DNA of 64,000 nt from Methanobacteriota archaeon (GTDB lineage: Archaea; Thermoplasmatota; Thermoplasmata; Methanomassiliicoccales; Methanomethylophilaceae). The notes beneath the pieces were generated by a model that made no database searches, was not told the DNA's origin, and saw nothing but the letters and a program-made list of their open reading frames with translations. This document shows positions 42,347 to 50,634 of the stretch, one piece after another; positions within the stretch are counted from its first letter, which is position 1, and each line of letters opens with the position of its first letter. Location: assembly GCA_023402275.1 (NCBI GenBank), contig JAEXCH010000003.1, forward strand, positions 8,254-72,253. The letters are read 5' to 3'. Made by a program: the position numbers and the translations under genes.

Positions 42347-42982
42347 TCAGAGTTCTCCTTTCATCAATATTGCTATCACTGCATTTGCCATATGCCCTGC
42401 ACATATGTTCACTCGTGGAGACATCAATCCTCCTTTGACATCCTCCATGTCCACACCGTCTCCGCACATGTAAAGGTTTTCGAACACCTTTTTGGTGGTG
42501 ATGCTGTTGGACCTTCCGAATCCCGCCATACCTGACCCTGATATCACTTTGACATCAGGACACTTCTCCAATATGGTGTTGATGAGCATTGCCTTCTCGC
42601 TTGGGACATCGAATGCTTCGCACACTATGTCCACGTCCCCGAATATGTCAGATGCGTTATCTGGATCTATTCGAACATCATATTTTGTTATTCTGATGTA
42701 TGGGTTGATCCTTTTCAGAACATGCTCAGTGGCATCTGTTTTTTTGATCCCTATCTGATCCAATGAATAGTTCTGTCGATTTATGTTGCTGATATCCACC
42801 GAATCATGATCCGCAATGGTAATGTCCCCTATACCGGACCTGACAAGCATGGCTGCAATGTTGGATCCCAATCCACCCAATCCGGCAATACCTACCCTAG
42901 CTGCCTTTATCCGTTCATGAACTTCGGGTGTGTGCCTCAATGAAAGGGCAGTATCCAATTCATCATGTGTCGGAGGGTTCAT
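42347..42982 (-). CDS. thiF: ThiF-type adenylyltransferase for ThiS
   Basis: 211 aa, the short ThiF form seen in clostridial-type operons (no rhodanese domain). It adenylates the C-terminal Gly of ThiS. Visible: the nucleotide loop VGIAGLGGLGSNIAAMLVR (~30-48), DHDSVDISNINRQNY with the catalytic Arg, and VCEAFDVPSEKAMLI. The usual zinc-binding cysteine pairs of E1-like enzymes are reduced, as is typical for this short class. The ATG overlaps the thiS stop (ATGA), coupling enzyme and carrier synthesis. Confidence 0.9.
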   Translation of the reverse strand: MNPPTHDELDTALSLRHTPEVHERIKAARVGIAGLGGLGSNIAAMLVRSGIGDITIADHDSVDISNINRQNYSLDQIGIKKTDATEHVLKRINPYIRITKYDVRIDPDNASDIFGDVDIVCEAFDVPSEKAMLINTILEKCPDVKVISGSGMAGFGRSNSITTKKVFENLYMCGDGVDMEDVKGGLMSPRVNICAGHMANAVIAILMKGEL

Positions 42983-43170
42983 CCGCCACCTACCAGACCC
43001 ACTATCTCTATGGAATCTTCTTCTTTCAGTACTGTTGTGGGATATTCACTCTTGGGAACTATCATGCCGTTCAGTTCAACAGCTATCCTGTCCTCTCGGA
43101 AACCCTGTGATGATATCAGGTCACTGAGACTTATCCACCGACCTTCCACGTACTGTCCGTTAACTTTCAT
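42979..43170 (-). CDS. thiS: ThiS sulfur-carrier protein
   Basis: 63 aa beta-grasp ubiquitin-like protein ending in VGGG, i.e. the C-terminal Gly-Gly needed for adenylation and thiocarboxylation. It opens MKVNGQYVEG, and the core contains VELNGMIVPKSEYPTTVL with the ThiS EL/NG pattern. It donates sulfur to ThiG. The start follows AAGGTAGG by a few bases, a good ribosome site. Coupled to thiF by an ATGA overlap. Confidence 0.93.
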   Translation of the reverse strand: MKVNGQYVEGRWISLSDLISSQGFREDRIAVELNGMIVPKSEYPTTVLKEEDSIEIVGLVGGG

Positions 43171-43189
43171 TCGTCCTACCTTATGGATT

Positions 43190-43819
43190 TCAGATATTAG
43201 GTCTTACTTTCAGTATCATATCCCTGAGTTCGTGCGTAGCTGCGGATATATCCTCCTTTGATACCACGGCAGAGACGACAGCAACGCCATCCGCTCCGGC
43301 CCTTATGACATCTTGGATATTCCCTCTGTTGATCCCGCCTATTGCCATGACCGGGATATCGACCGCATTCTTAACAGTGAAAACCGCATCCAGACCAAGA
43401 TTCTGTTGTGCATCCTTCTTTGTCGCTGTTGTGAAAATGGTTCCCACGCTTACGTAGTCCGCACCCCTTTCCTGTGCATCAACGGCCTCTTCGACACTGT
43501 GAACACTTATGCCAATCAGCTTGTCATCCCCCAATATGGATCTTGCATCCTCTATGGGTATGTCCGATTGTCCCAGATGTACCCCGTCGGCATCTGATAG
43601 GAATGCTATATCCACACGATCGTTAACAATGAAGAACTTGGTATATTCATCGGAATGTTCCTTTATGAGTCTGGCCTGTTCAAGGAATTCCTTGCCGTCC
43701 TGACATTTCATCCTCAGTTGTACGACATCGGCACCGCCCTTGTATGCCAATCTGGCAATCTCCGATTCGGGCAATCCGTTTGATAATCCACGGTCAGTGA
43801 CCACACAAAGATCGAACAT
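43190..43819 (-). CDS. thiE: thiamine-phosphate synthase
   Basis: 209 aa. ThiE joins the hydroxymethylpyrimidine diphosphate and thiazole phosphate to thiamine phosphate. All hallmarks are present: LCVVTDRGLS, GGADVVQLRMK (QLRxK), IVNDRVDIAFLSDADGVHLG, IGISVHSVEEA, YVSVGTIFTTATKKDA and MAIGGINRGN. ATG 43819; TATA-like ATTATAAATAG lies 25-30 bases upstream. First gene of the operon thiE-thiS-thiF-thiG-thiH-tenI. I looked for a TPP riboswitch in its leader and saw none. Confidence 0.95.
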   Translation of the reverse strand: MFDLCVVTDRGLSNGLPESEIARLAYKGGADVVQLRMKCQDGKEFLEQARLIKEHSDEYTKFFIVNDRVDIAFLSDADGVHLGQSDIPIEDARSILGDDKLIGISVHSVEEAVDAQERGADYVSVGTIFTTATKKDAQQNLGLDAVFTVKNAVDIPVMAIGGINRGNIQDVIRAGADGVAVVSAVVSKEDISAATHELRDMILKVRPNI

Positions 43820-43889
43820 ATGACGGAATCGGACATTATTCTATTTATAATATCCAAAAGAAAATGTAAAGGGGTTGTTCGAATGGGTT

Positions 43890-45725
43890 TCAGAACTCGC
43901 AGCGTTTGCTGAGGTCGGCAGGCATGTTCATGGGACGTACCGGATAGCCTTTGCTCTCTTCCTTGATCCTCGATGCGAGTTCATCGAATGTCATATCGAT
44001 GTCCTTGTTCTCCGATCTCACATAGACCTTCAGTTTCCCGCTCTGCAGTTCGTTCTCACCGATGACGGCGCTGAATGAACACCAGTCCTGCTTTGATTTC
44101 CTTACCTTCTTGCCGACAGTGGCATCGGTATCGTCGACGGACACTCTTATTCCCTGTTCTCTGAATCTAACTGCCATGTCCTTTGCCGCAGGCACGAAAT
44201 CCTCAGACATAGGCATCAGGCGTACCTGATCCGGCGTTATCCACGTCGGAAGGTATCCGGGAACACCCGTCTTCTCGATCTGGACTGCAGTGTCCAGCAA
44301 TGCATACAGGAACCTCTCTATGGATCCGATGACCGCACAGTGAAGTATTATCGGATACTGTTTCTCGCCCTTCTCGTCAACATAGGTTATGCCGAATCTC
44401 TTTGCATTGCCGATATCGATCTGAACAGTCCCGATCTCCCTAGGCCTCTTCATCTGATCCAGCATGTGGTATTCGATGTTGACCGTCCAGTAGTAGTTGA
44501 TGCCTTCGGGGTATATGTGTATCAAAGCATTCTTTCCGTGTTTCTCACAGAGTGCTCTTACTATGTCCTTGTTATCTTCGAATGCCTTTCTGGATGAGAA
44601 GTTCACGAGCATGTCGTAATCCCTTCCGATGTTCTCTATCTCGTCGTATATCTTACCGTCCAAGAGAGTGAAATATTCGTGCGATTCAGGCATCGTTGTG
44701 CACATGATGTGGAAATCAGGCATGTTCAGCCTTCTTGTTCTGAAACAGAGCATGGTCTCCCCGGACTGTTCCAATCTGTATGAGTCGGCGACCTCGAACG
44801 CTCCGAGCGGCATCTGCTTGTAGCTGATGTTCCAATTCCTGATCATTGCGAACTGTTGGTGGCATGCAGCATATCTTAGTACGAAGGTCTTCTTTCCTGT
44901 GTTAACACTGTAAAGTCTATCTCCGAAAAGTTCTGCATGTTCCTTCACAGCAGGTTCGTCCAGAGAGAACATGTTCGTTCCTTTGACATTGTATACGTTC
45001 ACTCCTGAATTGTTGACTATGTTCGTTGCGTAATCCGATATAAGATCGAACATGAGTGCACCCGGAGGTGCAAGGCTCATGTGACCCACATCGGACATCG
45101 TCTCCCATTGTATCCCGAATTTCTTACATAATCTCAGGTACTCCGGTTCACCGCTGGAAGCAGCCTCCTTTCCGAGTGCTTCCTTGTCGATCATGGACCT
45201 GAGGCAATCCGACCCTCCTTTGTATTCGGATATGGGTATCTCCTTGCCGTCGATAGAGAGTATGAAGTAGGTGTCCTCGCCTTTGGCGGCGGGTTTCTCC
45301 TCCTTTCCCTTGAAGTCCCTGGAGAGTTCTGACAACGGGTGCCCTTTACATTTGATGTCAAAGGCCTTATACCATCCGAATGGTGCACGTGTTACCTCGA
45401 CACCAGCGGACGAGACCATATCCTTGATCATGTTCAGAAGTTCAACGCTGGCCTTCGGTTTCGCAAGGTCGCTGCTAAGGTGAGCGTAGGGATACAGCAT
45501 TATACGCTCCGCACCCACTCTTTCCTTTGTTGCCAGGATGTCCTTTGATGCTTCGGTGGCAACCTGGACTATCTTGTCCTCATCATCACTCTCTACTGTG
45601 ATGAATACCACCAGTACCTCCTCCATCTTCCCGTTGTGGAGTTCCTCGGGTATTTCCTCTGCAACCTTCGTTTTGTCCTTTGCCTCGAATTCCATCGAAT
45701 CGGCGTGAATGTACAATGCTCTCAT
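43890..45725 (-). CDS. thrS: threonyl-tRNA synthetase, archaeal type
   Basis: 611 aa from ATG 45725 (MRALYIHADSMEFEAKD), the archaeal family start. An in-frame ATG at 45791 (MQENKSG...) is possible but lies very close to the TATA-like TTTTTAATA. N-terminal archaeal editing domain (D-aminoacyl-tRNA deacylase fold, to ~140), class II catalytic core with zinc/active-site residues (YAACHQQFAMIRNW; LCFRTRRLNMPDFHIMC, motif 2; LHCAVIGSIERFLYALLD, motif 3) and a C-terminal anticodon domain (GVPGYLPTWITPDQVRLMPM). It charges tRNA-Thr. Divergent from the FKBP gene. Confidence 0.94.
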   Translation of the reverse strand: MRALYIHADSMEFEAKDKTKVAEEIPEELHNGKMEEVLVVFITVESDDEDKIVQVATEASKDILATKERVGAERIMLYPYAHLSSDLAKPKASVELLNMIKDMVSSAGVEVTRAPFGWYKAFDIKCKGHPLSELSRDFKGKEEKPAAKGEDTYFILSIDGKEIPISEYKGGSDCLRSMIDKEALGKEAASSGEPEYLRLCKKFGIQWETMSDVGHMSLAPPGALMFDLISDYATNIVNNSGVNVYNVKGTNMFSLDEPAVKEHAELFGDRLYSVNTGKKTFVLRYAACHQQFAMIRNWNISYKQMPLGAFEVADSYRLEQSGETMLCFRTRRLNMPDFHIMCTTMPESHEYFTLLDGKIYDEIENIGRDYDMLVNFSSRKAFEDNKDIVRALCEKHGKNALIHIYPEGINYYWTVNIEYHMLDQMKRPREIGTVQIDIGNAKRFGITYVDEKGEKQYPIILHCAVIGSIERFLYALLDTAVQIEKTGVPGYLPTWITPDQVRLMPMSEDFVPAAKDMAVRFREQGIRVSVDDTDATVGKKVRKSKQDWCSFSAVIGENELQSGKLKVYVRSENKDIDMTFDELASRIKEESKGYPVRPMNMPADLSKRCEF

Positions 45726-45894
45726 GAGACCAGTGTTCCTTTGTTCTCGCAGCTTCTCCACAGAAAGAGAGCCACTCTTGTTTTCTTGCATGTTAAGGGT
45801 AATATTAAAAAGGTTTGAATGAAAAGTCACTGTTATATGGGCTATACTACCGCATATGTTTTTATAATGCACATACATTGCGAGAATCGGTATA

Positions 45895-46818
45895 ATGGCT
45901 GAAGACGAGATCAAGGTCAAAAAAGACAGAGACCCCATTCTGATGGTCTGTTTCGTAGTGTTCTTGCTGACCTCATGTGCGATAATTGGTGCAACGGTCT
46001 ACAATGACTTTTTGAAAGCTGACAACACAATGGCAGTCACTGGAAGTTCTGTTGAAGTGAACTACACCGGTACATATTACGCATACTACGAAGATGATAA
46101 CTATGTCGTCTTCGACACAAGTTTCTGGTCGATCGCCGACAATGACGATATCCTCAAGAGCAATGATTTCACGGCAAGGTCCCAAAATTCCTACTCTCCT
46201 CTTAAGTTCACCGTTGGTGGTACTGATGTGTTGACAGGATTCGGCAATGCAGTGATAGGACACAAGGTCGGAGATAAGGTAAGGGTCATGATCCCTGCCG
46301 GGGAAGGATACAATGCAGCGAACACCGAGGAGAGGATAGCCTCATCCCACGTATTCGCGATACCTTCATCCGAGAATCTGACCACAGCTCAGTTCAAGGA
46401 GATATACGGATACGAACTGAAAGGATATGAGGAGATAGAGGAATCCGCATACGGATGGCCCGCATCTGCATCATACAACAGCCAGAACGATACAGTCACG
46501 ATCACATATCACCCGATATCAGGTCAGAACTACACAGTTGTCGACAATGATTTCGGCAAGGTTGTGGCTAACGTGACATCGGTGGGAACACAGATCAACT
46601 ACACTCTCACAGTATCGGACTATGTCGTGGTCAACACCGATGGCGACAACAAGGAGATACAGATGATAATGCTGGACTTCGGAACCGAGAAGCATTACAT
46701 CAAGTCCGTTGTGGATTCCAACAATGACGGGAACTCCGATTCATTCGTATGGAAGACGGATGGAGAGAGATACAACCAGGACCTCTACTTCGAGATAGAG
46801 ATCGTATCCATAAACTGA
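45895..46818 (+). CDS. membrane-anchored FKBP-type peptidyl-prolyl isomerase
   Basis: 307 aa. Residues ~15-35 (ILMVCFVVFLLTSCAIIGAT) form a signal anchor, so the rest is outside the membrane. The FKBP core is VEVNYTGTYYAYYEDDNYVV (with an acidic insert), FDTSFWS, LKFTVGGTDVLTGFGNAVIG and HKVGDKVRVMIPAGEGY, the strand pattern of the FK506-binding fold. A ~150-residue C-terminal extension of beta-rich sequence follows. Likely an extracytoplasmic folding helper. TATA-like TTTTTATAATG lies ~30 bases before ATG 45895. The insert and tail are unusually long for the family. Confidence 0.85.
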   Translation: MAEDEIKVKKDRDPILMVCFVVFLLTSCAIIGATVYNDFLKADNTMAVTGSSVEVNYTGTYYAYYEDDNYVVFDTSFWSIADNDDILKSNDFTARSQNSYSPLKFTVGGTDVLTGFGNAVIGHKVGDKVRVMIPAGEGYNAANTEERIASSHVFAIPSSENLTTAQFKEIYGYELKGYEEIEESAYGWPASASYNSQNDTVTITYHPISGQNYTVVDNDFGKVVANVTSVGTQINYTLTVSDYVVVNTDGDNKEIQMIMLDFGTEKHYIKSVVDSNNDGNSDSFVWKTDGERYNQDLYFEIEIVSIN

Positions 46819-46830
46819 TTAAAAACCTCA

Positions 46831-47427
46831 TCATTTTATTAGGTCGAGCATGACAGCGATGTCCTCGGCCGTCATTTCACTTTTCGATCTCTCTATCTGA
46901 AGATTTCCGCCTGTTATGATATACGAGGGGATCACTCTGATCCCTTGATAGTGGATCTCCGTATTGCGTAGTTTGTATGTTGATACGGAAGGGACGGCAT
47001 TCTTTTTGGTGGCCCTCTTACTGATCATGTTGAAGGACTTCTTTGCAACATCTCCCAGAAGCATTATGACCTTCACGTCAGGGAACAATGAGATCTCCTT
47101 CTCCAGGAAGGGTATGCTGTTCTCGATGCTGTCCTTGTCTATCGTGTATTCGGACTTTGGGGTCTTGACAGCATTCGTTATGTAGATGCCCATGTTCAGC
47201 ACATCCTTGATATCTGACACTTCTGCTCCGGCCATTTGCATGATGTTCAGCGCTGATCTAAGGTACTCAGAATCATCACTGCCATAGAAATCATGGGAAG
47301 GATCGGACGGAACGACCTCGTTGATAAGAATTGCCTTTATTCTCAAAGGGTCCAGATCTACATCATTAAGCTGAATGCTGTCGGGATCTCCAAAGTATGA
47401 TACCAATTCTCTTCTGATGTTTATCAT
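46831..47427 (-). CDS. uracil-DNA glycosylase superfamily protein
   Basis: 198 aa. AILINEVVPSDPSHDFYG resembles motif 1 of the uracil-DNA glycosylase superfamily (with an Asn/Asp in the water-activating segment), VKVIMLLGDVAKKSFNMI matches the central strand and RVIPSYIITGGN the leucine-loop strand (normally HPS or similar). The final helix would contact DNA. Whether it excises uracil is not shown, and no cysteine cluster like that of family 4/5 enzymes is visible. ATG 47427; convergent with the FKBP gene. Confidence 0.72.
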   Translation of the reverse strand: MINIRRELVSYFGDPDSIQLNDVDLDPLRIKAILINEVVPSDPSHDFYGSDDSEYLRSALNIMQMAGAEVSDIKDVLNMGIYITNAVKTPKSEYTIDKDSIENSIPFLEKEISLFPDVKVIMLLGDVAKKSFNMISKRATKKNAVPSVSTYKLRNTEIHYQGIRVIPSYIITGGNLQIERSKSEMTAEDIAVMLDLIK

Positions 47428-47478
47428 ATTGCGCCCATCAAAAAAGAGAGGTGTCGTCTCATATATGTATCGTTGATA

Positions 47479-48774
47479 TCAATCCAGTATCGAACTCAGT
47501 TTAGACAGGACATCTGACGGATCCGTTCCCAATATCTTCACTGTTCTGCCGTTCTTGTTATCGACATCGGATATTGCATCCGGAACACCTCTGTTCTTCT
47601 CGATTATGTTCCTGGTCACAATGCTCCATTCCGGCTTTCCTCTGCGTCCGGAATCAATGGCATTGAGCCCTATCTCCTCAATGAGGTCCAAAGTGTCGGT
47701 CGCAGGGGTTATGCTTATCACACATCTCATCTTGGGATCCACTTTCATGACCTCAAGGAGAATGTAGGACAGATGACCTGCCGCGCCGAACTTGGCAGGA
47801 CCGTTCTTGACAAGCAGTCCGTTCTTCAGGGATATCTTTCTGTCAATAGCGGCTATGTCCTCCGGTCCGGCAGCGTTAGGCACCGCGAATGCGATGTTCA
47901 CTCCATTCTTGGGAACAAGATTGTGCGGTAATCCGTCGGTTATCCTGTCGCCTGCTGATTCCAGAGCATCCAGTACCTTGAATCTTACGTCATCACCGGT
48001 CGATGAGCAGTTCATCGGGTTCACAATGAGCTCTCCTTTGCCCACAGCATACTGGGTCTCTATTGATCTTTGGATAAGATCCCTGGACTTGAGGACAGCA
48101 TTCACAAGATAGGACCCCTTTGCGAGATTCGCTGTTATGTATGACGAAAGGATGCATCCGCTGCCGTGTCCTGCCTTGTTCAGGCGGGGGTTGTTCATTA
48201 TTGTGAATTCCGATGAAAGATAGAGATAATCGATAATGTTCTTGGAATCCATGTGTCCCCCCTTCAGGAGAACGGACGACCCTTGTTTGCCTATTATCTC
48301 GCAGGCGAACATAGCATCGTCCTCATTACGGATCTTCATTCCAGATAGGATCTCAGCCTCGTATCTGTTGGGAGTGACCAATTCACACATGGGTAATAGA
48401 TCGTTCTTTAGTGCTTTTGTAAGATCATCTTTGGAAAGGGTATCCCCTACCGTCGCCACCATCACCGGGTCTACAACAAGAGGCATATCATGATCTTCCA
48501 ATATATCTGCGACCACTCCCACGATATCTGCACTGTATAGCATACCTGTCTTCACAGCCTCGACCCTGGAATCTTTTAGTATGGCTTCCAACTGACCTTT
48601 GACTATCTCTTCCGGTATCGGATGGATATCGCTGACCTCTCTGGTGTTCTGGACGGTGACGGCAGTGATGACCGTGGCAGCATGAACTCCTATGGAACCC
48701 ATGGCTTTGACATCTGCCTGTATGCCTGCTCCTCCGATTGAATCTGAACCAGCGATGGTCAGTGCGGTCTTCAT
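47479..48774 (-). CDS. thiDN: bifunctional ThiD-ThiN (HMP-P kinase / thiamine-phosphate synthase domain)
   Basis: 431 aa from ATG 48774. TATA-like TTTTATATAC at 48797-48806 places transcription near 48776, so the message is probably leaderless and the ATG at 48789 is upstream of it. N-terminal ThiD kinase domain (LTIAGSDSIGGAGIQADVKA, AVKTGMLYSADIV, VVDPVMVATVGD, KAGHGSGCILSSYITANLAK). C-terminal ~180 residues are ThiN-like (NLVPKNGVNIAFAVPNAAGP, VKNGPAKFGAAGHLSYILLE). The fusion is an archaeal form that phosphorylates HMP-P and can replace ThiE. Here both thiE and thiDN are present. Confidence 0.93.
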   Translation of the reverse strand: MKTALTIAGSDSIGGAGIQADVKAMGSIGVHAATVITAVTVQNTREVSDIHPIPEEIVKGQLEAILKDSRVEAVKTGMLYSADIVGVVADILEDHDMPLVVDPVMVATVGDTLSKDDLTKALKNDLLPMCELVTPNRYEAEILSGMKIRNEDDAMFACEIIGKQGSSVLLKGGHMDSKNIIDYLYLSSEFTIMNNPRLNKAGHGSGCILSSYITANLAKGSYLVNAVLKSRDLIQRSIETQYAVGKGELIVNPMNCSSTGDDVRFKVLDALESAGDRITDGLPHNLVPKNGVNIAFAVPNAAGPEDIAAIDRKISLKNGLLVKNGPAKFGAAGHLSYILLEVMKVDPKMRCVISITPATDTLDLIEEIGLNAIDSGRRGKPEWSIVTRNIIEKNRGVPDAISDVDNKNGRTVKILGTDPSDVLSKLSSILD

Positions 48775-48883
48775 AAAGCGGGTTATCATATCCTTGTATA
48801 TAAAACAAAGATTTGTTTTATTGTTGGATAAATGTATCCTTTCTTAAGAACAAATAAATAAAAGCTATGCCTAAACAGACTCG

Positions 48884-49249
48884 ATGAAGGTCTTCAGCAC
48901 CCATTTTGTCCTGAAGGGGAAATCTGATTATAAGGATCTAGCTCCTGTGTTCCCAGAGATACTGAAAGAATTGTTGGAAGAGATCGGACAGATGCCTGAG
49001 GAAGAGGAGATCCTGCAGATGTTCATTGACATGAATATGATAGATCTTGAACGCAACAGAAAACCCGAAGGATATAACAGGAAAGGAAAGATGAGACTTG
49101 TCTTCCCTACCGACCGCAAGGAATTCTACCTCAAGACATACAGCAAGACCACCGACATGTCCAAGATGGCTGACATCATAAGCGGCATACTTACAGCTGA
49201 AGGAATCAAGTTCGAAGTACTTTACAATGACAGGACAGATTTCGATTGA
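48884..49249 (+). CDS. small hypothetical protein
   Basis: 121 aa, soluble and acidic in the first half (EEIGQMPEEEEILQMFIDM), basic around residues 55-75 (ERNRKPEGYNRKGKMRLVF). I recognise no family. The pattern of a helix, two strands and a final helix with strand (MADIISGILTAEGIKFEVLY) suggests a small alpha/beta domain. ATG 48884 lies about 25 bases below TATA-like AAATAAATAAAAG, hence leaderless. It has its own promoter, divergent from thiDN. An SRP19 identity was considered and rejected. Confidence 0.65.
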   Translation: MKVFSTHFVLKGKSDYKDLAPVFPEILKELLEEIGQMPEEEEILQMFIDMNMIDLERNRKPEGYNRKGKMRLVFPTDRKEFYLKTYSKTTDMSKMADIISGILTAEGIKFEVLYNDRTDFD

Positions 49250-49311
49250 TCCTGTCAAGACATAAGTTCATTAATCCGGATGACCCTTCATGCTGATCGA
49301 GAGTGATCAAC

Positions 49312-50634
49312 ATGAAGGATTCTGCAGAAAACATACCGTCCGGTCCTACGAACAAGAACAAATTGAGATTTGAGACACTCCAGTTGCATAAAGGCCAAGA
49401 GGTCCCCGACCCGGTCACAGATGCAAGGGCAGTACCCATCTATCTTACCACGTCCTATGTGTTCAAAGACTGTAAAACGGCAACAGAAAGATTCGCTCTC
49501 ACGGACCCGGGAAACATATACGGACGTCTCAACAACAATACGCAGGCTGTTCTGGAAGATAGGATAGCAGCATTGGAAGGTGGATCGGCCGCAATAGCAA
49601 CGGCATCGGGAGCAGCAGCGATAATGTATGCCCTGCAGAATGTGACCAAAACAGGTGATCACATCGTTGCCGCCAACAATCTATACGGCGGGACATACAA
49701 TTATCTGGCACACACATTCTCGAAATTCGGGGTTGAGACGACATTCGTTGACCCGATGGACCTTAATAACTTTGATAAGGCAATAAGGGACAATACCAAA
49801 GTGGTATTCATTGAAACATTTGGAAATCCCAACTCTGATTTCTTGGATATCGAGAAGGTCGCTGAGATCGCACACAAACACGGCATAATCCTGATGGTGG
49901 ACAACACATTCGCAACACCATTCCTTTACAGGCCTCTCGAACACGGTGCAGACATAGTTGTGGAATCCGCTACCAAATTCATAGGCGGTCATGGTACAGT
50001 ACTCGGAGGATTGGTGATCGAAAGCGGCAAGTTCGACTGGGAGGCCAGCGGGAGATATCCTCAGATCGTAGAGCCCGATGTAAGTTATCACGGGATAAGT
50101 TTCTACAAAACAGCCGGTCCTGCGGCCTTTGTCACAAGGATAAGGGCAGTACTGCTCAGGGATACGGGAGCCGTGATCTCGCCGATAACAGCATTCGTTC
50201 TTCTTCAAGGATTGGAGACACTCTCCTTACGTGTGGAAAGGCACGTCCAGAATGCTCTGGAAGTCGTAAAGTATCTTAATGAGCATCCAAAGGTCGTTAA
50301 GGTCAATCACCCTTCGTTGAAGGACCATCCATGCCATGCTCTGTACGAGAAGAACTTCCCCAACGGAGCGGGATCCATATTCACATTCGATATCAAAGGC
50401 GGTGAGGCCGAGGCAATAAGGTTCATCGACAGTTTGGAACTCTTTTCATTACTGGCGAACGTCGCCGATATGAAATCCTTGGTCATACACCCTGCGACCA
50501 CCACACACTCCCAGCTGAACGACAAGGAACTGAAGGAGCAGAAGATCAACCGCAACACTATACGTCTGTCGATAGGGACAGAGAACATAAAGGATATAAT
50601 CGCAGATCTCGAACAAGCGTTCGAGAAAGCGTGA
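49312..50634 (+). CDS. metY: O-acetylhomoserine sulfhydrylase-type enzyme
   Basis: 440 aa from ATG 49312; a GTG nine bases upstream is open. PLP-dependent Cys/Met metabolism enzyme. Visible: TLQLHKGQEVPDPVTDARAV (MetY-like N terminus), YGRLNNNTQAVLEDRIAALE, ATASGAAAIMYALQN, MVDNTFATPFLYRPLEHGAD and the PLP lysine in ESATKFIGGHGTVLGG. Length over 420 aa and the long insert near SGKFDWEASGRYPQ favour O-acetylhomoserine sulfhydrylase over cystathionine synthase/lyase. It makes homocysteine from sulfide. Single gene, convergent with argH. Confidence 0.88.
   Translation: MKDSAENIPSGPTNKNKLRFETLQLHKGQEVPDPVTDARAVPIYLTTSYVFKDCKTATERFALTDPGNIYGRLNNNTQAVLEDRIAALEGGSAAIATASGAAAIMYALQNVTKTGDHIVAANNLYGGTYNYLAHTFSKFGVETTFVDPMDLNNFDKAIRDNTKVVFIETFGNPNSDFLDIEKVAEIAHKHGIILMVDNTFATPFLYRPLEHGADIVVESATKFIGGHGTVLGGLVIESGKFDWEASGRYPQIVEPDVSYHGISFYKTAGPAAFVTRIRAVLLRDTGAVISPITAFVLLQGLETLSLRVERHVQNALEVVKYLNEHPKVVKVNHPSLKDHPCHALYEKNFPNGAGSIFTFDIKGGEAEAIRFIDSLELFSLLANVADMKSLVIHPATTTHSQLNDKELKEQKINRNTIRLSIGTENIKDIIADLEQAFEKA

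Noticed and set aside
43820..43870. TPP riboswitch in front of the thi operon
   Set aside because: The leader is only about 25 bases from the TATA box to the thiE ATG and contains no CTGAGA or other THI-box sequence.
45726..45938. Long N-terminal extension of ThrRS
   Set aside because: The first part is antisense to the FKBP gene start and its hydrophobic residues do not resemble any ThrRS; archaeal ThrRS starts at MRALYIHAD-like sequence. Only the 22-residue MQENKSG extension remains possible.
48884..49249. SRP19 identity for the 121 aa protein
   Set aside because: The length is similar but no SRP19 landmark (GRR, W-P pattern near the N terminus) is present.
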